A stretch of 64,000 nucleotides of DNA from RYN-230 sp963711705. GTDB lineage: Bacteria > Actinomycetota > Actinomycetes > Streptosporangiales > Streptosporangiaceae. The DNA is taken from positions 1-64,000 of the forward strand of contig CAVQFM010000008.1 of assembly GCA_963711705.1 (NCBI GenBank), read 5' to 3'. Under the pieces are notes generated by a model that saw only the letters and a program-made list of their open reading frames with translations, ran no database searches and had not been told where the DNA came from. Of this stretch, positions 52,970 to 61,694 are shown one piece after another (positions within the stretch are counted from its first letter, which is position 1; every line of letters starts with the position of its first letter). The translations under genes and the position numbers were made by a program.

Positions 52970-54280
52970 ATGAGCAAGATCATCATTACCGGCGGCACGG
53001 TGCTGACCATCAACGACGCCGACGACGTGCACTTCGGCGGGCATGTGGTGCTGGACGGCGACCGGATCGCCGCGGTCGGCGAGGGCGCCTATAACGGCCC
53101 GGTCGGTGACGGGGACCAGGTCATTGACGCGGCCAGCCAGATCGTCATGCCCGGCCTGATCGACCTGCACTACCACACCGCGATCGCCAAGGGCTTCAGC
53201 GACCACCTGCCGCTGTGGGAGTACCTGGACGCCTGCTGGTACCCGTTCATCCGCACGCTGGACGCGGACGCGGCCTACTGGTCGGCCGCGGCCAGCTACC
53301 TGGAGTCGGTCAAGTGCGGGGTGACCACGGTCAACGACATGTACCGGCGGCTGCCGGACCTGGGCCGCGCCGCGCACGACATCGGCATCCGGGCCGTGCT
53401 GTCCAATGACGTGGCGCTGCCCGAGCACAACCTGGACACGCTGCAGGACAACCAGGACGCCTACGCCGCGGTGCACGGCCTGGGCAACGGCCGCATCGAG
53501 GTCTACGTGGGCATCGAGTGGCTGCCGCTGGCCTCCCCGGAACTGCTCCGCGACGCCCGCGCGCTAGCCGACGAGCTGGGCACCGGCATCCACATCCACC
53601 TGAACGAGTCACTGACCGAGGTGGAGAACAGCAAGGAGCGGTTCGGCCGGCGGCCCACCGAGGTGGCCTACGACGCCGGGCTGCTCGGCGCCGACTGCGT
53701 GGCCGCGCACTGCGTGTGGCTGTCGGACACGGAGATCGCGCTGATGCGCGAGACCGGCACGCAGATCTCGCACAACCCCGGCTCCAACGCCAAGCTGGGC
53801 AACGGCATCGCCCGGCTGCCGGAGATGCTGGCCGCCGGGATCAACGTCGGGCTCGGCCACGACGCGGCCGAGTGCAACAACAGCCGGGACGCGTTCGGCA
53901 CGATGAAGTTCGCCTCGCTGATCCACCGGGCCAGCCGGGTGGACGCCAGCCTCCAGCAGGCCCCGGATGTGCTGCGGATGGCGACCCGGAACGGGTCGGC
54001 GGCGCTGCGGCACGACACCGGCCAGCTGGTGGTGGGGCGGAAGGCCGACGTGATCCTGGTGGACACGGCCAACCCGATGTTCACTCCGCTGATGCCGGGC
54101 GACAAGGCACACATCTACTCGCACCTGGTGTTCTCGGCCAACGGCAGCGCGGTGCACACCACGATCGTGGACGGCCGGATCCTGATGCGCGGCCGTGAGC
54201 TGCTGACCATGGACGAGCAGCAGATCCTGGCCGAGGCCAACCAGGGCTTCCTGCGCACGCTCAAGGCCATCAACGGATGA
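52970..54280 (+). CDS. Amidohydrolase/deaminase 2 (tandem paralogue)
   Basis: 436 residues from ATG 52970 (GGGAG 9 bases upstream). Same length and long identical stretches as gene 1 (for example SNDVALPEHNLDTLQDNQDA and NSKERFGRRPTEVAYDAG). Ligands kept: LIDLHYHTAIAKGF, HIHLNESLTEVENS, AAHCVWLSDTEIALM, GLGHDAAECNN. Differences cluster in EYLDACWYPFIRTLDADAAYW and in the loop after the Asp (CNNSRDAFGT instead of SSNTCDLFDV), the substrate side, suggesting a shift in specificity after duplication. Confidence 0.92.
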   Translation: MSKIIITGGTVLTINDADDVHFGGHVVLDGDRIAAVGEGAYNGPVGDGDQVIDAASQIVMPGLIDLHYHTAIAKGFSDHLPLWEYLDACWYPFIRTLDADAAYWSAAASYLESVKCGVTTVNDMYRRLPDLGRAAHDIGIRAVLSNDVALPEHNLDTLQDNQDAYAAVHGLGNGRIEVYVGIEWLPLASPELLRDARALADELGTGIHIHLNESLTEVENSKERFGRRPTEVAYDAGLLGADCVAAHCVWLSDTEIALMRETGTQISHNPGSNAKLGNGIARLPEMLAAGINVGLGHDAAECNNSRDAFGTMKFASLIHRASRVDASLQQAPDVLRMATRNGSAALRHDTGQLVVGRKADVILVDTANPMFTPLMPGDKAHIYSHLVFSANGSAVHTTIVDGRILMRGRELLTMDEQQILAEANQGFLRTLKAING

Positions 54281-55290
54281 TGCAGATCGACGCGCACACG
54301 CACATCCTGAGCCTGGCCGCCGACGCCGAGTTCACCACGGAGTACGGCCGCGAGGGGTCGCTGTGCATCTACCGCGCCCAGGGCCTGCTCCCCGCGCACC
54401 GGATGCCGACCGAGGAGGAGTGGGCGGCCAGCGGCTACAGCCGCAAGGGCTTCCCGGTGATCGGGCCGGACGAGTCCGTCCGCGACCATCCCGGCTTCGA
54501 CAAGATCGTGATCCTGGCAGTGTCCCCGCAGTTCCTGGACGGTGAGCTGATCGGCACGGTGGACAGCTACGGCATCACCGGGGTGCCCGGCCCGCCCACC
54601 CCGGAGAAGTGCAACGACTACATCGCCGCGATCGCGGCCAGCCGGCCGGACACGTTCATCGGGTACGCCTCGGTCAACCCCAACTACCGCGGCCCGGACG
54701 CGGCCGTCCGTGAGCTGGAGCGGGCCGTGCGCGACCTGGGCCTGGCCGGGCTCAAGCTGTACCCGATGTACCAGGACTGGTCACCGGCCGACCCGGTGCT
54801 GGCCTTCCCGGTGTTCGCCAAGGCGCAGGAACTCGGCATCCCGGTGATGGTGCACCAGGCCGGCTCGACCCGGATCGACGCCCGGATGGAGCACGCCCGG
54901 CCCGCGCTGCTCGACGCGGCTGGCCGGCACTTCCGCGACCTGCGGCTGACCATCGCGCACTGCGGCCTGCCCTGGGTGGACGAGGCCATGTTCATGCTGA
55001 CCAAGCACCCGAACTTCTACGCCGAGCTGAGCTACCACATCGCCAGCGTGACCACCGAGGAGCTGTTCCGCTTCCTGGTCCACGCCGAGGCGTCGTTCGT
55101 CCCGCTGGAGAAGATCTTCTTCGGCACCGACTACCCGGGCTTCCTGTACGACCCGGTCAAGCTCCGGGCCAAGCTGCTGGCGGTCAATGAGCACGCGGAC
55201 CGGGTCGGCGCCGCCCCCATCCCCCAGGCCAAGCTGGACGGCATCCTGGGCACCAACTACGCCCGGATGACCAACCTCATCCCCGGCTGA
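54277..55290 (+). CDS. ACMSD-like amidohydrolase (decarboxylase/hydrolase)
   Basis: 337 residues, overlapping by 4. Amidohydrolase-2 fold: QIDAHTHILSLAAD (HxH), MVHQAGSTRIDARM (His), TIAHCGLPWVDEAMFML (His) and FFGTDYPGFLYDP (Asp). Relatives decarboxylate aromatic acids without cofactor: ACMSD, and isoorotate decarboxylase in thymine degradation. A pyrimidine carboxylate is therefore a reasonable substrate here, but hydrolases are also in this family. Last gene of the nine-gene operon. Confidence 0.9.
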   Translation: MMQIDAHTHILSLAADAEFTTEYGREGSLCIYRAQGLLPAHRMPTEEEWAASGYSRKGFPVIGPDESVRDHPGFDKIVILAVSPQFLDGELIGTVDSYGITGVPGPPTPEKCNDYIAAIAASRPDTFIGYASVNPNYRGPDAAVRELERAVRDLGLAGLKLYPMYQDWSPADPVLAFPVFAKAQELGIPVMVHQAGSTRIDARMEHARPALLDAAGRHFRDLRLTIAHCGLPWVDEAMFMLTKHPNFYAELSYHIASVTTEELFRFLVHAEASFVPLEKIFFGTDYPGFLYDPVKLRAKLLAVNEHADRVGAAPIPQAKLDGILGTNYARMTNLIPG

Positions 55291-55340
55291 CCCGCACCCA
55301 CCCACCCACCCTCCATTCACCCACTCACCCACCCAGCTCG
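55291..55340. repeat. CCCA/CACC-rich simple repeat
   Basis: About 50 bases of imperfect CACC and CCCA units (CACCCACCCACC..., CACTCACCCACCCAG) immediately after the operon's last stop. Strand-asymmetric in C, so slippage-prone; it could also act as a rut-like Rho entry. Confidence 0.55.
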
Positions 55341-55349
55341 CCCAGCATT

Positions 55350-55399
55350 CGTGATCATGACTTAGGGCCGAATCTATTGGCCCCTAAGTCATGATCACG
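55350..55399. terminator. Long bidirectional hairpin between convergent operons
   Basis: CGTGATCATGACTTAGGG(CC) at 55350-55369 pairs with 55379-55399 with one bulged base, around a 9-base loop. About 20 bp of stem. It sits between two convergent transcription units (stops at 55290 and 55414). GTGATCATGAC is itself a near palindrome. Confidence 0.75.
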
Positions 55400-55413
55400 A
55401 CGCTGGGACGGCG

Positions 55414-56847
55414 TCAGCGGACGGGCCAGGCGGGCTGGGGGTCGATGCCGATGTCGGCGAGGACCCGGCGGTTGATCTGCTCGACCTGGTCGCGGAGGTC
55501 GTCCTCGTCGACCCGGGTCAGCTTCTTGTGCTCCAGCAGCACGTCGCCGCCGACCAGCACGGTGTCCACCGAGTGCCCGGTCACCCCGTAGACCAGGTTG
55601 GCCACCGGGTTGTGCAGCGGCCGCCAGTCGAAGTCCGAGGTGTCGAAGATGACCACGTCGGCCTGCTTGCCCGGCTCCAGCGACCCGGTCTCGTCGTGCA
55701 TCCACAGCGCGGTGGCCCCGCTGATCGTGGCCATCTCCACGGCCTGCTCGGCGCTGACCGCGCCCGGGTCGCGCCGGGCGTCGCGCGGCAGCAGCGCGGC
55801 GAGCTGCATGGACCGGCAGATGTCGGTGTGGTTGGACACGTTCTCGGCGTCGGTGCCCAGCGCCATCGGCACCCCGGCGGCCAGCAGCTCGGGCCACTTG
55901 CCGGTCTGCGTGGTGCCCTTGGCCAGCTTCAGCGCCGAGCTGGGATTCTGCGAGATCCGGGCGCCGGAGTCGGCGACGAACGCCACGTCCCGGTCGTCCA
56001 GGCTGGTCATGTGGTTGAGCAGGGTGCGCTCGTTGAGCGCGCCGATCGCGGCCATGTGCTCGACCGGGCGGTGGCCGAACGTGGCCAGCTCCAGCTCGAC
56101 CTCCCGCTCGCTGGTCGACTTGTGCAGCACGAACAGCGACCCGGCCTCGGCGGCCAGGCCGGCCGCGCCCCGGGTCAGCTCGTCGGAGCAGGTGCCCACG
56201 CCCTCGATGGTGACCGCGTCCCTGATCCGCGGATGACCGAACTTGCGCACCTGCTCCACGCCGTCGGACAGCCGGCGCAGCGCCGCCCTGGCGTCCATCT
56301 TCAGCCAGTCCGGCAGGTCCGCGTCACCGGCCGGGCCGGCCTGGTCCCAGGTCCACGGCCCGGTGCGGGCCCGGATGCCAGACGCGGCCAGGGCTTCCAG
56401 CACCGCGTCCAGATGGTTGCAGCCCGGCTCCTCGAACAGCGTGGTGCCGAACCGGATCATCTCCGCCGCCGCGTGCTGCGCGTGCACGTACATGTCCTGC
56501 TCGGTCAGCGCGGCAAACGAGGGGTAGATGAACCGGCGCAGCGCGGTCAGCGTCTGGCCGCCCTCCGGCATCGCCCCCTTGGCGCAGCACAGCAGGTGCC
56601 GGTGCCCGTTGACCAGGCCCGGCGTGATCACCGCGTCCGGCGCGTCGATCAGCCGGGCCGGCGCGTAGGCGGCCAGGATGCCGGCCCGCGGCCCGACCGC
56701 GACGATGACCCCGTCCCTGATCGCGATCCCGCCCGCCCGGTAGATCTCCCGGCTGGGATTCATCGTGAGCAGCCAGCCGCCCGCGATCACGGTGTCCACC
56801 GGCTGAGCCGGAGCGCGGCTGGCTGGATCGGGGCGGGCTGGTTCCAT
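55414..56847 (-). CDS. Amidohydrolase/deaminase 3 (SsnA/TrzN-like)
   Basis: 477 residues, ribosome site AAGGA before ATG 56847. Ligands: TPGLVNGHRHLLCCAKGAM (HxH with Arg), SLFVLHKSTSEREVELELA (His), TLLNHMTSLDDRDVAFV (His), RISQNPSSALKLAKGTTQTG, MALGTDAENVSNHTDICRSM (Asp). More distant from the tandem pair than they are from each other. Divergent from tenA2 with the operator between. A third deaminase or chlorohydrolase-type enzyme suggests several amino or exchangeable groups on the substrate. Confidence 0.9.
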   Translation of the reverse strand: MEPARPDPASRAPAQPVDTVIAGGWLLTMNPSREIYRAGGIAIRDGVIVAVGPRAGILAAYAPARLIDAPDAVITPGLVNGHRHLLCCAKGAMPEGGQTLTALRRFIYPSFAALTEQDMYVHAQHAAAEMIRFGTTLFEEPGCNHLDAVLEALAASGIRARTGPWTWDQAGPAGDADLPDWLKMDARAALRRLSDGVEQVRKFGHPRIRDAVTIEGVGTCSDELTRGAAGLAAEAGSLFVLHKSTSEREVELELATFGHRPVEHMAAIGALNERTLLNHMTSLDDRDVAFVADSGARISQNPSSALKLAKGTTQTGKWPELLAAGVPMALGTDAENVSNHTDICRSMQLAALLPRDARRDPGAVSAEQAVEMATISGATALWMHDETGSLEPGKQADVVIFDTSDFDWRPLHNPVANLVYGVTGHSVDTVLVGGDVLLEHKKLTRVDEDDLRDQVEQINRRVLADIGIDPQPAWPVR

Positions 56848-56875
56848 GGGCCGTCCTTACGCCGTCGGCAACCGA

Positions 56876-56892
56876 TAAGATCTCAGATCTGA
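56876..56892. promoter_or_regulatory. Island operator copy 3 (between deaminase 3 and tenA2)
   Basis: TAAGATCTCAGATCTGA with the core AGATCTCAGATCT (56878-56890), 29 bases from the deaminase start and 48 from tenA2. TAGGAT (56896-56901) could be the tenA2 -10; TATCGG follows the site on the other strand. Confidence 0.7.
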
Positions 56893-56939
56893 GGCTAGGA
56901 TGCTGCTCTCCAGCCAGTCAATCCCGGGAGTAGAAGCGT

Positions 56940-57617
56940 ATGACCACGTCGGTGTCGGCGCTGCTCCGGGAGCGGGGCGCGGCCATCTGGTCGGCAGCGG
57001 TCAGCCATCCCATGGTGGCCGAGATCGGCGCAGGCTCACTGCCGCACGAGACGTTCCGCTACTACTTCGAGCAGAACGTGCGGTACCTGGAGGACTACGC
57101 GCGGGCCATCGCCCTGATCATCGGGCACGCCAGCGGCCGCCGCGACATCACCGTGCTGACCCGCTTCCTGGGGCAGATCGTGGACACCGAACTGCCCGCC
57201 AACTACTCGTTCCTGGCCCGGCTGGGCGGCCGGGAAGACGCCCCGCTGGCCGCTACCACGTACGCCTACACCAGGCACCTGCTGGACTGTGCGGCCCGCG
57301 GGGACCTGGCCACCGGGCTCGCCGCGGTGCTGCCCTGCCAGTGGAGCTACGGGGAGCTGGCCACACCGCTGGCCGCGGCGCTGCCCGCCGACCCGGTCTA
57401 CGCCGAGTGGATCTCGCTGTTCGCGGGCGAGGGCTACGGCGAGCTGGTCCAGGCCAGCACCGGCCTGCTGGACCAGCACGCCGCGGGCAGTGACGAGGCG
57501 CGGCTGGCCGGGCTGGCCGCGGTGTTCGACCGGTCCACCGGCTACGAGCTGGCGTTCTGGGATATGGCCTACACCCGCGGTCAGTCCGACGAGCGCAGGA
57601 ACTCCGCGGCGCGGTAG
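56940..57617 (+). CDS. tenA: TenA/thiaminase II-family protein 2
   Basis: 225 residues, GGGAG upstream. TenA fold: LPHETFRYYFEQNVRYLEDYARAIAL, VDTELPANYSFLARLG, LAAVLPCQWSYGELA with Cys at about 132, and YELAFWDMAYTRGQ. The substrate Asp of the QD pair is Asn (about 46) here, unlike protein 1, and the usual E.W after AY is lost. It may act on a different amine. Ends overlapping the antisense end of the GMC gene by 37 bases. Confidence 0.83.
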   Translation: MTTSVSALLRERGAAIWSAAVSHPMVAEIGAGSLPHETFRYYFEQNVRYLEDYARAIALIIGHASGRRDITVLTRFLGQIVDTELPANYSFLARLGGREDAPLAATTYAYTRHLLDCAARGDLATGLAAVLPCQWSYGELATPLAAALPADPVYAEWISLFAGEGYGELVQASTGLLDQHAAGSDEARLAGLAAVFDRSTGYELAFWDMAYTRGQSDERRNSAAR

Positions 57618-59060
57618 CCGATCATCATCGACGCCAGGTTGGTGTTGGCCCGCGGGATCACCGGCAGGATCGACGAGTCGGCCACGGCCAGCCCGGTCAC
57701 GCCGGCCACGGCCAGCCGGGCGTCGACCACGGTGCCGGGATCGGCCGGGTCGCCCATCCGGCAGGTGCCGCAGTGGTGGTTGTAGGTGCCGACCGCGGCG
57801 CGGCACGCGGCCACCAGGTCCGCCGCCCGCCACCAGGCACCGGGCGGAACCCGGACCAGGCCCTTGGCCGCCAGTTCGTCCACGAGCTCCGCGGTGGTGG
57901 CGACGATCCCGGCCATCCGCGCCGCGTCCCGGTCGTCAGCCAGGTGCCGGACCTGGATCCGCGGGCCGCCCGGGGTCAGCGTGAGCTGCCCCCGGCTGAG
58001 TGGCGACATCAGCGCCGCGGTGTAGGACACCTGGGAGGCGGGCAGCGACGGCACGTACGGCCGGGTCTGCCACGGGAAGATCTCGGCCTCCACGTGGTCG
58101 CCGCCGAGTTCCCCGGCCAGCTCATAGCGCAGCAGCGCACCGCTGACCGGGCGGGCCTCGATGTACGCCACGTCGGCCGCCTGCACGTCCAGCAGGCACC
58201 ACGGGTGGTCCTGCAGGTTCGCGCCCACCCCGTCCAGCCGGGTGACCAGATCGACCCCGGCCGCCCGGAGCATGCTCTCCGGGCCGATGCCGGACCGCAG
58301 CAGCAGCAGCGGCGAGCCGAACGCGCCCGCGCACAGCACGACCTGGCCGGCCCGCAGCCGCTGCGCGCCGTCGGCGGGCCAGTCACGTCGGCCCCCACGC
58401 ACCGGGTGCCGTCGAACACCAGCCGGTCCACCTGGGTACCGGTCCGGACGTCGGCCGTGCCGCGGACCAGCGGCAGTACCCCGGCGTGCGTACCCCACCG
58501 GCCCTCGCCGCGGCGGTTCGTCGGCCACACGCCGATGCCCAGCGCGCCCGGTGCGTTATGGTCCGCGGCGGGCGGGTACCCGCGCGCCTCGCACAGCGCG
58601 ATGAGCGCGTCGTCCAGCGGCCCGGGGGCCAGCCGGGTGATGGGGATCGGCCCGCCAGTGCCGTGGTAGCCAGCCGCGCCGAACTGCTGGTCGGCTTCGA
58701 TGGCCCGGAAGCCGGGCAGCACGTCGGCCCACGACCAGCCGGGCACCTGCCAGCCGTCGTAGCACCACGGCTGGCCGCGCAGGGCGGCGGCCGAGTTGAC
58801 CGTGGACCCGCCGCCGGTGCCCCGGCCCTGCGGCAGCGCCATCCCGTTGTCCGCATCGGTGTACTGGTAGTAGCACTCGTCCGGCAGCAGGTAGTCGTAG
58901 AGCATCCAGTCCGGTGGTGGCGTGCCCGGGTCCGGGCCCGCCTCGACCAGGGTGACCGATGCCGAGCCGGCCAGTCCCAGCGCGCAGAACAGGCCGGCCG
59001 AGCCCGCCCCGATGATCAGGACATCGCTGGTGTCCGGCATAACCGGCCCGACACCCAGTC
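57581..59060 (-). pseudogene. GMC-family flavin oxidoreductase, single frameshift
   Basis: About 492 codons. FAD site TSDVLIIGAGSAGLFCALGL, GTGGGSTVNSAAALRGQP (GMC signature 1-like), and after a shift VVLCAGAFGSPLLLLRSGIGP (signature 2), YNHHCGTCRMGDP with the catalytic His and IPRANTNLASMMIGYRAAEFL at the end. The frame breaks near 58385 (VGADVT / WPADGA); one additional base (GTGACTGG to GTGACCTGG) restores it. The family oxidises alcohols; thiamine oxidase is reported as a member, so oxidation of the hydroxymethyl or hydroxyethyl group is a natural role. If the indel is a sequencing error the gene is intact. Overlaps the regulator's end. Confidence 0.78.
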
Positions 59061-59724
59061 CTGCTCCAGGTTGGCCAGCTGATCCGCCATCACGGACAGG
59101 ATGTGCTGGCGCAGCAGGGTCTCCGCACGCTCGCCGTCGCGCGCGGCGATCGCGTCGTAGATCGCCTGGTGCTCCTGCACGGAGTTGCCCAGCCGTCCCG
59201 GGGATGGCCACGGTCAGCCGGCCGATCCGGGTCACGTGGTCCCGGAGGTTGTCCAGCATCGCGGTGATCCGGCTGTTCTTGGACTGCTGGTAGAGCAGCA
59301 CGTCGAACTCGTCGATCAGCGCGGTGAGCGCCTCGGTGTCGCCCGCCTCGAAGGCGGCCGCGCTGTCCTGCACGACGCGGGTGAGCGCGGCCATGTCCTC
59401 GGCCGAGATGTGCACCGAGGCCTCGCGGGCGCAGTGCCCCTCAAGCAGCTCGCGCACCTCGTAGATCTCGCGCAGGTCCTGCCGGCTGTACCCGGCGACC
59501 ACCGCGCTGCGGTACGGGGCGATCTGCACGAAGCCGTCCTTCTCCAGCCGGACGAACGCCTCGCGCAGCGGGGTCTTGCTGACCCCGAACCGCGCGGCCA
59601 GCTCGGCTTCGCGCAGCACGTAACCAGGCGGCAGCTGGGCGGCGACGATCTCCTGCCGGAGCTTCAGGTACACCGAGTCCTTGAGCTGGCGATGCTCCAC
59701 GCCGTCGCCGAGCATGCTGGTCAT
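59036..59724 (-). pseudogene. GntR-family regulator (FCD domain), single frameshift
   Basis: About 229 codons, ATG 59724 behind GGAGG. The winged helix reads LKLRQEIVAAQLPPGYVLREAELAARFGVSKTPLREAFVRLEKDGFV; then FCD: REIYEVRELLEGHCAREASVHI, ALTALIDEFDVLLYQQSKNSRI. Near 59208 the frame shifts: after VAIPG a T (plus strand) must be removed to read RLGNSVQEHQAIYDAIAARDGERAETLLRQHI, the conserved FCD end with its metal/ligand His. The gene lies between the importer and GMC gene and is the best candidate to bind the four AGATCT palindromes. Functional only if the indel is artefactual. Confidence 0.78.
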
Positions 59725-59750
59725 GACTGCCTCCAAGACGGCAGGCGCCG

Positions 59751-59772
59751 CCCGGCCGGGGTGCCGGCCGGG
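59751..59772 (-). terminator. GC-rich hairpin after importer operon
   Basis: CCCGGCCGG (59751-59759), loop GGTG, exact complement 59764-59772, between the binding-protein stop (59817) and the regulator start (59724). It probably reduces readthrough into gntR. Confidence 0.5.
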
Positions 59773-59816
59773 CAGGCGGCCTGCCGTATTGCCACACTCA
59801 TTGAGATCTTCGGGTA

Positions 59817-60854
59817 TCAGGATCCGCTCTTCGGGACCAGGTTCTCGTCCACCACCGAGGACGCCTGCACCGACGTCTTGATCAGGTCTTCGCTCTTCAT
59901 CCAGTTGGCGAAACTCTGCCACGAGCTCAGGCCCATGGCACCGAATCCATCCGGATTGTGCAGCAGTGGCGCGGTCGCGTACACCATCTGCTTCAGCAGC
60001 GCCGGACTGTACCCCTTGGCCACCGGGGAGATCGCGGCCAGTGCCGCGGCCGGGTTGGCCTCGGCGGCGGCGGCGCCCTTGCCCAGCCCGGCCAGGAACT
60101 CACGCACCATGGTCCGGTAGGCGGCGTCGCTGGCCAGCTTCTTCTTGTTGGCGATGATGACCAGCTCGTCGTACTGCGGCACGCCCTGCGTGCTGACCGG
60201 GTAGACCTTGGGGTGCAGGCCGAGCGAGGCCAGCTGGATGCCCTCGACGTTCCGGTACCCGCTGATGATCGCGGCCACCTTGCCGGACACCATGGCCGGG
60301 ACCAGGCCCTCGTTGACCGTGACCAGTTTTATCTGGCTGAGCGTGAGGTGGTACTTCTTCAGCACCGCCTTGAGCATCTGGGCGGACACCGGGTCACCGT
60401 CGGTGCCGATCGTCTTCCCGGCCAGCCCGGCCGGGCTGGTCACCCCGCTCTTGCCCGAGATGATGAGCGAGTTCAGCGAGGTGGGGATCATCGCGCCGAC
60501 CGCGGTCACGTTCAGGCCCTGAGTGCCGGCGGTGATCGTCTCCGGCTCGTAGGAGATCGCCAGCGGGACCTGCCCCAGGCTGACCAGCTTCAGCGCGTCG
60601 GTGCTGTTGGACGGGGACTGGAAGGTCACCTTCAGCCCCTGGGCGGTGAAGTCGCCGTTCTTCTGGGCCAGGTACAGCGCGATGTGGTCGGGGTTCGGGA
60701 ACCAGTCGAGCAGCACAGTGGTATCGGTCAGCGCCTTGCCGTTACTTTCGGTCGTACCGGAGGAAGATGCGCCGCACGCGGCCGCAGCCGTCACCACGGC
60801 GGCGGCCCCGATGGCCAGCACGGCGCGTCGGCCGGCTCCCCTGGCTGCGGTCAT
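59817..60854 (-). CDS. NMT1/THI5-like substrate-binding lipoprotein
   Basis: 345 residues. Signal with lipobox AAAC (cysteine near 27: VVTAAAACGASSSG). NMT1/SsuA-like fold: TVLLDWFPNPDHIALYLAQKNGDFTAQGLKVTF, SLGQVPLAISYEPETITAGTQGL, GKTIGTDGDPVSAQMLKAVL. The LDWFPNPDHI start is that of ThiY, which binds the formyl-aminomethyl-pyrimidine from degraded thiamine, and of relatives. Last gene of the importer operon (62557 to 59817). Confidence 0.88.
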   Translation of the reverse strand: MTAARGAGRRAVLAIGAAAVVTAAAACGASSSGTTESNGKALTDTTVLLDWFPNPDHIALYLAQKNGDFTAQGLKVTFQSPSNSTDALKLVSLGQVPLAISYEPETITAGTQGLNVTAVGAMIPTSLNSLIISGKSGVTSPAGLAGKTIGTDGDPVSAQMLKAVLKKYHLTLSQIKLVTVNEGLVPAMVSGKVAAIISGYRNVEGIQLASLGLHPKVYPVSTQGVPQYDELVIIANKKKLASDAAYRTMVREFLAGLGKGAAAAEANPAAALAAISPVAKGYSPALLKQMVYATAPLLHNPDGFGAMGLSSWQSFANWMKSEDLIKTSVQASSVVDENLVPKSGS

Positions 60855-60860
60855 GGAAAT

Positions 60861-61694
60861 TCACCGTTTCCCTTCTCGTGCCCATGGGCAAGTGATCCGC
60901 TCGAGTACCGAGACGGCGATGAACAGCAGAATGGCCTCGAAGGTAAGGATGAAGATGGCCGCGAAGACGAGGTCGGTCTCGAGCTGCGGGATCGCCTGGA
61001 TCATCACGTAACCCAGCCCGTTCTGCGAGCCCGCGTACTCGCCGAACACCGCGCCGATCGGCGCGTAGGTAGCCGCGATGCGCAGGCCGGAGAACATCGA
61101 CGGGAGCGCCGCTGGCGCCTCGACCCGGCGCAGCGTCGCCCACCGGTTGCCATCCAGGGTGCGCATGACCTTCAGCAGATCGGGATCGACGGAGGCCAGG
61201 CCGTCGATCGTGTTCACCACGATGGGGAAGAAGCAGATCAGCGCGACCACGATGAGCTTGGGCGTGATCGTGTAGCCGAAGATAATGGCCAGCACCGGCG
61301 CGATGACCACGATCGGCACCGCCTGGGACCCGATCAGCAGCGGGTAGACCGCGTTGCGCACGGTCCGCGAGCTGTGCAGGGCAAAGGCCAGCGCGAGGGC
61401 CACCACCACGGCCAGCAGGAAGCCGAGCACGACTTCCTTGGTGGTGACCCAGGTGGCGCTGGCCAGCGTGCCGGACCAGCTGCTGACCCCGGTCCGCCAG
61501 ATGCGGTCCAGCGAGGGCAGGACGTAGTCCGGCACCCCGAACCAGTGGCTGACCGCCTCCCAGATCAGGGCGATCGCGACCAGGATGCCGGCCGCGGGCA
61601 GCGCACGCCGGACCGAGGCGGCCGCGGCCGCGCGGCGGGACCGGGCCGGGGCCGCGCTCGGGGTCTCCGGCGGGCGGGTCGTGGTCGTGCTCAT
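60861..61694 (-). CDS. ABC importer permease (ThiX/SsuC-like)
   Basis: 277 residues. Six helices after a disordered Ala/Pro/Arg start. The ATPase-contact EAA loop is visible: EAPAALPSMFSGLRIAATYAPIGAVFGEYAG. SQAVPIVVIAPVLAIIFGYTITPKL is typical of the aromatic-sulfonate/nitrate/thiamine-precursor branch. Overlaps the ATPase gene by 4 bases and is 6 bases ahead of the binding protein. Confidence 0.92.
   Translation of the reverse strand: MSTTTTRPPETPSAAPARSRRAAAAASVRRALPAAGILVAIALIWEAVSHWFGVPDYVLPSLDRIWRTGVSSWSGTLASATWVTTKEVVLGFLLAVVVALALAFALHSSRTVRNAVYPLLIGSQAVPIVVIAPVLAIIFGYTITPKLIVVALICFFPIVVNTIDGLASVDPDLLKVMRTLDGNRWATLRRVEAPAALPSMFSGLRIAATYAPIGAVFGEYAGSQNGLGYVMIQAIPQLETDLVFAAIFILTFEAILLFIAVSVLERITCPWAREGKR

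Noticed and set aside
51410..53476. 688-residue minus-strand open frame with internal repeats
   Set aside because: Antisense of the two amidohydrolases; the internal repetition only mirrors their duplication.
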